Origin: Conidiobolus incongruus B7586
Lineage: Eukaryota; Entomophthoromycota; Entomophthoromycetes; Entomophthorales; Conidiobolaceae
Direction: 5' to 3'
DNA length: 27,314 nucleotides
Assembly (NCBI GenBank): GCA_000697335.1
Contig: JNEM01013378.1
Coordinates: 1 to 27,314, forward strand
Part shown: positions 20,593-27,314 of the stretch, one piece after another
Numbering within the stretch: position 1 is the first letter of the stretch
Layout of the letters: each line of letters begins with the position of its first letter
Position numbers and translations under genes: made by a program
The notes under the pieces: model-generated
The model's input: only the letters and a program-made list of their open reading frames with translations
What the model was told of the DNA's origin: nothing
Databases searched by the model: none

Positions 20593-22368
20593 TATTTATC
20601 AACTTAAAGTATTTCTAAAATTCTAAGAATAATAAAGTGAATAACACTTTATATTTAATTTTTTGATTATTGAGTTATGGTTAATATTTTATTAAAAGGG
20701 AATTCGGTGTTAAATATATATTCTTTTCAAGTTATTATTGGCTATTTTGATTACTTAAAATGCATCAAGTCACAATAATTTTCAATAGGAAATTGGCTGA
20801 AAATAAAATGATAGTTTGAAAATAAATTCAAGTTTTTAATATTTATATAAAAATTATAATAATACAACTTGAATGAGATAGTTAATATTATCTAATTTAT
20901 TTGGTTTCTTTCTAAATTGACAAATAGAACAAATTATATTTAACTAAAATCTTTTTCATCACTTCTCACAAAATTGAAAAGTAACAATATATTAGCCATT
21001 CAATAGGAAATAATAAAAATCTATTATATTATGATAAAATATCTGATAAAAATTATCTTGATCTTGTATTTTCAAATTTTTATTATAATTTTTAAATTCA
21101 TTATTGATATAATTAGATTTTGTGTACTTTATTAATTCAATTTAAAAATTTAATATATTTTGATGATTAATAAACTGATTCTTTTAAATTTAAAAATCAG
21201 TTTTTAATTTAATTAATAAAAATTATATATTAATATATAAGATAATTATTACCATTTAATATATATTCAATTTTAATATTATTATTATAATAACAAAATT
21301 GAATTAATTTTCAATATCAGGCAACTTGATTAAATCAATGAGTGAGATAATTAATAGAGGAGATATCAACAAAAATAATTAAACTTTTAAGATTAAGTAT
21401 TTTTTGATATTCTGTCTTTACAATGAAAATGTTATAAAATTCAATCGAATCGTTCTATTAAATATTTTCAAAAGCTATATTTAAGCTGATCTTTGACAAA
21501 GTATAATAACGTGTATATACATATCACTCTATTCTTTATTTCATAGATTATTGAAACAATCATATAATCATTTTATTTCTTGATCTCACTTCTGATTATC
21601 AACATTTTGGATCGAGGATGGTAATGATTAATAATTGATTTTTGAATATAGAAAGTTTCATTAGAGGCCTAAATGCAGTTTTATCTAATTTTAATTTAAA
21701 ATTGAATATATCATCGATAAAAAAATCATACAATAAATTTCAATTAAATTCAATTACCATATCCTTTAAAATGTACAATGGGACATCATACTATCTCTTA
21801 TATCTGATATTTTATATTGATTATAAATGTCAAATAAAATTATAGTAATTTAAATATATTTATTTTTCATTACCTTAGGTAGAATTATACTGTACCAATT
21901 TAGTGATTGTTTCATTTGGAAAATATTAATTTAAAAAAATTAATATCTAATATGATTAATTTTATAGTTGAATTAAATATTTGTATCCTTAAATATTTTA
22001 AGAAATTTTATTAATATTAGAGTTTTCATTAAAATTGTGACAAATACAGAGTTATTTAGCTTTCAAAAGCTTATCAATAACTAGAATCTGATCAGATTTT
22101 CAAAGCAAGGATGGCTAATACAACCAACTCAATATGATTTCATTAAAATATTTAATCTGAATAAATTTCATTTAAAAATTCTTGAACTTTTTTGAAATTG
22201 ACTTATAGATGATATCATTACAACAATTAGCAACAAAAAATGGTTACAAAAAATATTAAAGAGTTTTATATTGAAACTGACAAAATTATCGCATAAAATT
22301 ATTTAAATATATTGGATAGTTAACAATTTTGATCAGAACTCTCTAATTATTTATTTTTATGACTAAAG
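20593..22368. other. Divergent intergenic region between AP-1 sigma and bestrophin paralogue B
   Basis: About 1.8 kb of very AT-rich DNA that should contain the promoters of both neighbours. The 67-codon frame at 21642-21845 has random-like composition. No RNA gene or mobile element is recognised. Confidence 0.55.
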
Positions 22369-23430
22369 ATGGTTCAAACTAAGCGACTAACCTTATTCGA
22401 ATCAATATTCAAATTTAACAATCAGACATTCTTTTACAGAGGTACTATTGTACCTAAACTGTTAGGAAAAATGATATTCTTCGCTATTTGGAGTACGATT
22501 ATCTCTGTCATTCACACGAAAGTTTATTCTTTATCAATTAAAAGTGCACTGTTATCAATTTCACAAACTTTTATCAGTCTGTTGTTAGCTTTCAGGGCGA
22601 ACACTGCATACTCCAGGTTCTGGGAAGGTACCAAGGGATGGTTTACAATGAATTCCCAATTGAAGACTTTGGCATTACGATTGTGGACACAATTACCCGA
22701 AAATTCCGAGGAAGACAGGGAGGAGAAGGAAGCGATGATGGACATTATTCTGGGCTTTCAGGTAGCTACAAAGCATTATTTAAGAAATGAATTCGGTGTG
22801 AATTTCGAGGATCTGATCCCATTGATTAGGCATATTCCTGATTATAAGGATACCAATTTAGATATTGAGTTACAGGGTAAAAATCCGGAGAATGAAGGTT
22901 CGAAGGAAGGTGGTAAAAAGATTTTTAAGAGAAGATTATTCAAATTGAAGACTGATTATATCACTTGTGATATACCCATGCAACTCGCTCATTTCATATT
23001 AGCATATCTGTTTGAATGGAATAATAATCGCAATTTGAACGATATGACATTTGACCACTTGCGAAGTGAACTTCACGACCTTCAAGAAGCGTTCAGCAAA
23101 CTCCAAAGATTCATAGATACGCCAATCCCACTTGCATACACAGCTCACCTGAGCCAATGTGTCTGGATTTCGTGCATTTTCATCCCTTTCCAAATGCTTA
23201 ACATCGCCAAATCCAATAGTTGGGTGGTGATCCCATTCGCGACCATCAGCTGTTTCATTCTCTTCGGCATTTTAGCACTCAGCGAAGAGATTGAGTCGCC
23301 ATTCGGCTACGCTTACAACAATCTGCCGTTAGATCAGTATTGCAATGATATGAAGAAGGAAATTAACAAGATTAAACAACTCAAGCCAATTAATTTGACA
23401 ACTGGCCAATTCGCACATATGAGTGAATAA
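22369..23430 (+). CDS. Bestrophin-like (UPF0187/RFP-TM family) anion channel, paralogue B
   Basis: Intronless, 353 aa. It shares the plan of the gene at 16.8-17.9 kb: helices at about 31-50 and 56-74, the signature AFRANTAYSRFWEG at 74-87, a variable charged loop at roughly 175-200, the conserved DTPIPLAYTAHLSQCVWIS before the third helix, and ALSEEIESPFGYAYNNLPLD near the C-terminus. Here the aromatic residue of the signature is kept (RFWEG). Paralogue A has an intron inside EEIE|N; this copy has none there. The C-terminus is longer by about 20 residues. A short upstream frame at 22359-22382 overlaps the start codon out of frame. Membrane anion channel function is inferred from the family; the location (plasma or organelle membrane) is unknown. 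Confidence 0.9.
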   Translation: MVQTKRLTLFESIFKFNNQTFFYRGTIVPKLLGKMIFFAIWSTIISVIHTKVYSLSIKSALLSISQTFISLLLAFRANTAYSRFWEGTKGWFTMNSQLKTLALRLWTQLPENSEEDREEKEAMMDIILGFQVATKHYLRNEFGVNFEDLIPLIRHIPDYKDTNLDIELQGKNPENEGSKEGGKKIFKRRLFKLKTDYITCDIPMQLAHFILAYLFEWNNNRNLNDMTFDHLRSELHDLQEAFSKLQRFIDTPIPLAYTAHLSQCVWISCIFIPFQMLNIAKSNSWVVIPFATISCFILFGILALSEEIESPFGYAYNNLPLDQYCNDMKKEINKIKQLKPINLTTGQFAHMSE

Positions 23431-24542
23431 GTAGTGTTCCCATTTATTAATAAATATTTGAATTCAATTCAACAAACTATATCGATATTCAGAGTTAGAA
23501 AATCAATTATACTTTTCACTAAATGAATATATATTTTATGTAAATAAAAATATTGTGATTGTTGATGCTAGTTCTATAAATCTTCATATATTAAAATTAA
23601 CAAATTGAAAACAACTAAACCACATAATAATTTTAGTCAGTTCAAGAAAAAAGTAGTACATCATTTATAATCACTTATATTAATCAAAAGATTAATATAA
23701 GTTATAAAATATTTATGTAGGTATATTAAAATTTATAATTAATATAAATACCTCATTATCACTATATATTTGTTAATCATAATGACTTATCAACCAATCA
23801 GATTTCAAAATATATATGTTCAAGTTAAAATACTCAGACCAAAATTCAAGTATTTGAAACCATAATAATTTAAGTTCATTTTATAAAAATAATCAATTTA
23901 TCACTAATAGCAATAACATTTGGAAATTAGCATATATAATATTATAATAATTTGACTGACAAAATAACCATAAATGATAAGTATTCGATAATTGTGATAT
24001 ATCAGAATAAAATATATATTTTTCATCATTAAAATTATTGAAGACATTTTTAAAAGCAGGTTTTTTGTAAATTTGTCAATATTTGGGCTAAATATTTTTT
24101 GATATAATAATAACTATAATTTATTATCAAATATTTACGATTTGCATTACTTGGAATTTAATTTTTCTAGTTTATTTTATATATTAATATTAATATTCTA
24201 ATCGTTTAAGTGCGTCTCAAATAACAATCTCTACTTATATTATTAATTAATTGAATATACTTTTAATATTAATATTAATATCAATTATAACTTTAAAGAT
24301 CTACAATATTTGATTCATCTATTAAAATCTTAATAAAATTAACATCCTTGTAAATTAAATCCAATTCAATAAAAATAAGTAACATAAAAGAGTAATTGAA
24401 TTTTAATGTAATATACTAATTTGAAGTTTATTTTTTTTGATTTTTAAACTTCAAAAATTCTAGAATACTTCAAAGTTTATTAAAACTATTACTATTATGT
24501 AATGGTATGAATATTACTAATTCTATTAAATTACTCCAGCGA
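23431..24542. other. Intergenic region upstream of the GATA factor gene
   Basis: About 1.1 kb of AT-rich DNA between two plus-strand genes. One CCAATCA lies at 23794-23800. No coding or RNA feature is supported. Confidence 0.55.
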
Positions 24543-24550
24543 TATAAATA
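24543..24550 (+). promoter_or_regulatory. TATA element of the GATA factor gene
   Basis: TATAAATA lies 90 nt before the proposed ATG at 24633, in a locally GC-richer patch (CCAGCGATATAAATACGTG). Confidence 0.4.
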
Positions 24551-24632
24551 CGTGATGATTATGAGACTTCAAATTTTATCAATCTATTGTGATTGACATT
24601 TATTGAAATTTTTGTTTTTCTTTGGGTTTGAG

Positions 24633-25187
24633 ATGAGTTATTTTCAATTGACCAATTCCGATCCCAGCAGTATGACAGACGGCGAGTTGAGTCCTGATCA
24701 AGACACTGCAATGAATTACAATATACACTACTATCCCTTGGACCCTTATGTCCACCACAATCATTATATTATGCCAAATTCTATAGAAACTCATGGAAAT
24801 TTCGACAGCTTTCAACACATAAACTGCCATCTTCCATTACCTCCTCAGTCGCAATTCCCATTTCCAAATCAGATTCAGTTTTTGACACCCCGCTCGGATG
24901 TGACTTCATCCCCTCAGGTTCACCTGCCCGAGCCTCGTAGCAAAAATGGTAGTAGAGAGGGTAAAAGAAAGCCCAAATCTAGAACTCCTTATGACGCACC
25001 CAGCCAGGAGAAGCATTGTGCGAATTGTGCTACCAGAGAGACTCCAAGTTGGAGACGTGACAAGGATGGTAATTTGCTGCTATGTAATGCGTGTGGACTG
25101 TATGAGAAGCTGCACAATGGCAAGCGGCCTGTTGAGATGGTGAATGGAGTGCCTAGACTTGTGAGGAATAGAGGTAATAGGAATTAA
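24633..25187 (+). CDS. GATA-type zinc-finger transcription factor
   Basis: 184 aa with one C-terminal GATA finger, C-x2-C-x18-C-x2-C: Cys129, Cys132, Cys151 and Cys154. TPSWRRD precedes and [19 protein letters not shown] completes the knuckle, followed by an Arg-rich tail. The x18 spacing is the fungal/plant type also seen in NsdD and WC-2-like factors, as opposed to the x17 of animal-type and nitrogen-regulating GATA factors. The N-terminal 100 residues are disordered, with Ser/Asp, Tyr/His and Pro/Gln-rich segments, and a Lys/Arg patch (KRKPKSR, about 111-117) before the finger may be a nuclear signal. The start is the first ATG in the frame after a TATA element. The target genes cannot be told. 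Coding-like, GC-rich sequence continues for some 60 nt after the stop, so an alternative spliced C-terminus is possible. Confidence 0.9.
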   Translation: MSYFQLTNSDPSSMTDGELSPDQDTAMNYNIHYYPLDPYVHHNHYIMPNSIETHGNFDSFQHINCHLPLPPQSQFPFPNQIQFLTPRSDVTSSPQVHLPEPRSKNGSREGKRKPKSRTPYDAPSQEKHCANCATRETPSWRRDKDGNLLLCNACGLYEKLHNGKRPVEMVNGVPRLVRNRGNRN

Positions 25188-26195
25188 ATCGTCAGAAGAG
25201 TCGGCGACGGCTTGTAGCAGCTGTAAAGATGCTGTCTCATCTTCTTTCAATATGGTTTGCAATGTAATTGGATATTATAAGTAATTGCATTTCATTCTGA
25301 CTGATATACCCTAACAATATATTTAGGTAGCAAGTGCTTTACTCAGTTATATGTCACCCAATAGCATAATTCCATCACATTGATTTTACATTTCATTTTT
25401 TTTGATACTAGCTAAAATTATCAATATATTTTCATTTCTTACATTGGTTTTATCGTTACATCATTTTGACGTTCACATGATCTATCTCCATTGCACTATT
25501 TTTGACCGAATAAACACATTTTCATATATAAAAATATTTTTATTTCATATTAAAATTTACTTTTTTCCAATAAAACCTTAGCATTTTTTCGTGATAACAC
25601 TATCAGAGTATATATTGATTTCGATGTAATTAATTGAAAAATTATCGAGTGATCAAATTTTGGTGGGAAATAGTATATATAATTTTTAATTATTGGTACT
25701 TTTAATAAGGTATTATCTTTTTTTGAATGAAAAATATCAACTGAATTTGATTTTTGTTCGATTTTTTTAATTTTAATATATATTATTATAATTATAAACG
25801 TTATATTATTATTATTAAAATGAAATATTTGTTTTATTATAAAATATATACTGTTTAATAAAAAATAATTGATTTTGTCTTTATCAATTTTTATATATTT
25901 CATTCAATCGAAATCAAAAATTTGTTAATGGTTGAGGACAATTTGATCAGTATTACTCTTATTCAGAGTTAGATAATCCATTATATTTTCATTAAACAAA
26001 TATATATTAAATAAAAAATAGATAATTAAACTACAAATACTAGCATTACAACTTGAATAATTATATACTTATATCAAAACTACAGATTGAAAATAATCAA
26101 ATTTATATGATAATTTGGACCAGTTCAAATAAAAGTGATACTTCATTGAGGATCACTCATTTTGTATTGTAACAATGCATATATTTTATTTTGAA
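25188..26195. other. Convergent intergenic region
   Basis: About 1 kb between convergent genes. The first 60 nt are unusually GC-rich for a spacer (see findings). The rest is AT-rich. A 117-codon minus-strand frame at 25550-25903 is Ile/Lys/Asn/Tyr-dominated and matches no known family; I do not call it a gene. Confidence 0.5.
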
Positions 26196-27314
26196 TTAGC
26201 AGGTTTCAGCTACTTTATCAGTCAAATACTTGTAAATACCTAATCTGTCCATAGTTTGTAACTGCTCCAAGTCTTGATCACTCAGTGTTGGCGAAGGAGT
26301 GGGATGGTCTGGGGAAATATTGTAACTTTCTGTCAAAGTGAGATGAATTTTGGCCGATTTTTTGGAGATTGGAGGTAGGATTTGGTAGCTGAACGGGATA
26401 CTGCAGCTAACGTCGCGGTTGCGGTGCTCATGCACGTAGATCGTGCTATGGTTGATTTCTGAGAAGTTAAAGGGGTCGATGGGTGCATCGGTTGCAATGG
26501 ATCGGTACCATACCCAGACTACGAATCTGGAATTGGGCTCAACTGTAAATAGCAATGTGTTGTTGGATGTCAGATTGACATAGCCAACATCACCAAATTG
26601 TATAAGAGGTCGTTCAGGTTCAATTTTTTCGTCAGCTGCAATAGGGGAGGTTGGAGCCGAGGGAGTAGACTCTCTGACACTGGTATTTAAACTATCATCT
26701 TGCTGATCATTGTTAGAAGTTTTTTCGTCATCGTCGCCTGCACCAGGCTCAGGATTCAAACCACTCCGTAATTTGACAAGATTGGAGCGAATCTTCTTAA
26801 TTTTATCGGTATTACCCTTACGAATGGCAATTTTAAGTTTTTGCTCGAGTGCCTCAATTTGTTCCTTGGCCTCTGTGGAAAGCAGAACTTTGGTAGCACC
26901 CTTATGAGTCTCAAGGTTCACTACAAAGAATACTTCACCTTGGAAGTTGGGAGTGACAAGGGTGCTAGGTTCGATACGGATTTCAAAAACTCTAGACAGC
27001 TTGTGAGTGTTGCAAACACCAAGGATAATTGGATGGCGACAAAAGCTGCCGAGCCGAGCAGGTTCAAATTTGGGAGGTGTAAATAGTTCCACTGAGAATG
27101 TCCAAGGCTTCTTGATTTGTGCCTTGAATTTCACGCGGATATCACCTTCTGGATTTAATACATTTCGAATGGTGATGTCTTCGTCAAACGTGCCAGGTAG
27201 AGAGGGAACAAATTCAAATGTAACATCTTTCTTACCAAAACCGCGAATGACGCCGTACTTATTTCCTTCAAAGGACAGATCTCCAGAAGCAATTGAACCT
27301 GATTTACGAATGGC
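26196..27314 (-). CDS. Uncharacterised beta-rich (Ig-like fold) protein, 5' end beyond the window
   Basis: An open frame of 372 codons continues past the right edge, so the N-terminus is missing. I do not recognise a named family. Two beta-rich modules can be seen. The first, roughly residues 1-70 of the visible part, has VTFEFVPSLPGTFDEDITIR and then a strand-like VKFKAQI, a rhythm like ASH/PapD-type Ig domains that bind other proteins. The second (RVFEIRIEPSTLVTP, GEVFFVVNLE) follows directly. Next comes a charged predicted coiled coil of about 40 residues (EALEQKLKIAIRKG onward), an acidic Asn/Gln/Ser linker, a further beta-rich segment (YVNLTSNNTLLFTVEPNSRF) and a C-terminal helix. There is no signal peptide or membrane helix in the visible part. 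The codon content is well above the GC of the spacers, supporting a real gene. Confidence 0.75.
   Translation of the reverse strand, partial: AIRKSGSIASGDLSFEGNKYGVIRGFGKKDVTFEFVPSLPGTFDEDITIRNVLNPEGDIRVKFKAQIKKPWTFSVELFTPPKFEPARLGSFCRHPIILGVCNTHKLSRVFEIRIEPSTLVTPNFQGEVFFVVNLETHKGATKVLLSTEAKEQIEALEQKLKIAIRKGNTDKIKKIRSNLVKLRSGLNPEPGAGDDDEKTSNNDQQDDSLNTSVRESTPSAPTSPIAADEKIEPERPLIQFGDVGYVNLTSNNTLLFTVEPNSRFVVWVWYRSIATDAPIDPFNFSEINHSTIYVHEHRNRDVSCSIPFSYQILPPISKKSAKIHLTLTESYNISPDHPTPSPTLSDQDLEQLQTMDRLGIYKYLTDKVAETC

Noticed and set aside
25550-25903. 117-codon minus-strand frame
   Set aside because: It is longer than most chance frames but dominated by I, K, N, Y and F, with long Ile runs and no recognisable motif. 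It could be a decayed gene, but nothing supports a call.
1-27314. CRISPR arrays, operons and bacterial-type islands
   Set aside because: The window is eukaryotic, with spliced genes. No spaced direct repeats or polycistronic layout were seen.

Overview
The window is a nuclear segment of a very AT-rich eukaryote, most likely an early-diverging fungus. Four observations support this. Genes are short and mostly separated by AT-rich spacers. The 14 introns I could place are all 48-65 nt with GT...TAG ends. One protein carries the fungal Rsc7/Swp82 chromatin-remodeller domain. A GATA factor has the fungal C-x2-C-x18-C-x2-C zinc finger. The combination resembles Entomophthoromycotina (Conidiobolus-like), but that placement is inference from composition and gene style; no rRNA or marker gene is present.

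Left part (1-11.7 kb): SPC1, the small signal-peptidase-complex subunit, lies on +. S-adenosylhomocysteine hydrolase lies on - with one intron. The Fe-S scaffold ISU1 lies on - with two introns. Between the last two is a 6-kb stretch without an intact gene. It holds a decayed mariner-type transposon with a 202-bp solo LTR directly beside it, the LTR flanked by an ATATA duplication. A second, older-looking solo LTR lies 3' of the hydrolase.

Centre (14.2-23.4 kb): a 704-aa protein joins an Rsc7/Swp82 domain to a C-terminal double PHD finger. Two bestrophin-like channel paralogues lie 4.4 kb apart on opposite strands. Between them are two intron-dense minus-strand genes: a 115-aa KPWE protein resembling the recently described peroxin PEX39, and the AP-1 sigma subunit. 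The sigma gene is rebuilt from six exons, including a proposed 6-nt first exon and a 22-nt micro-exon.

Right part (24.6-27.3 kb): a GATA-type zinc-finger regulator lies on +. A minus-strand gene entering from beyond the right edge encodes a beta-rich, Ig-like protein of unknown function.

The genes are unrelated housekeeping and regulatory genes and do not form a pathway cluster. Several share a promoter layout: a TATA element about 70-90 nt before the ATG and upstream CCAATCA (NF-Y/HAP-type) boxes. I see no convincing new multi-gene system. The most notable items are the Rsc7-PHD fusion, the PEX39-like gene, the inverted bestrophin pair with intron gain or loss, and the micro-exon sigma gene.
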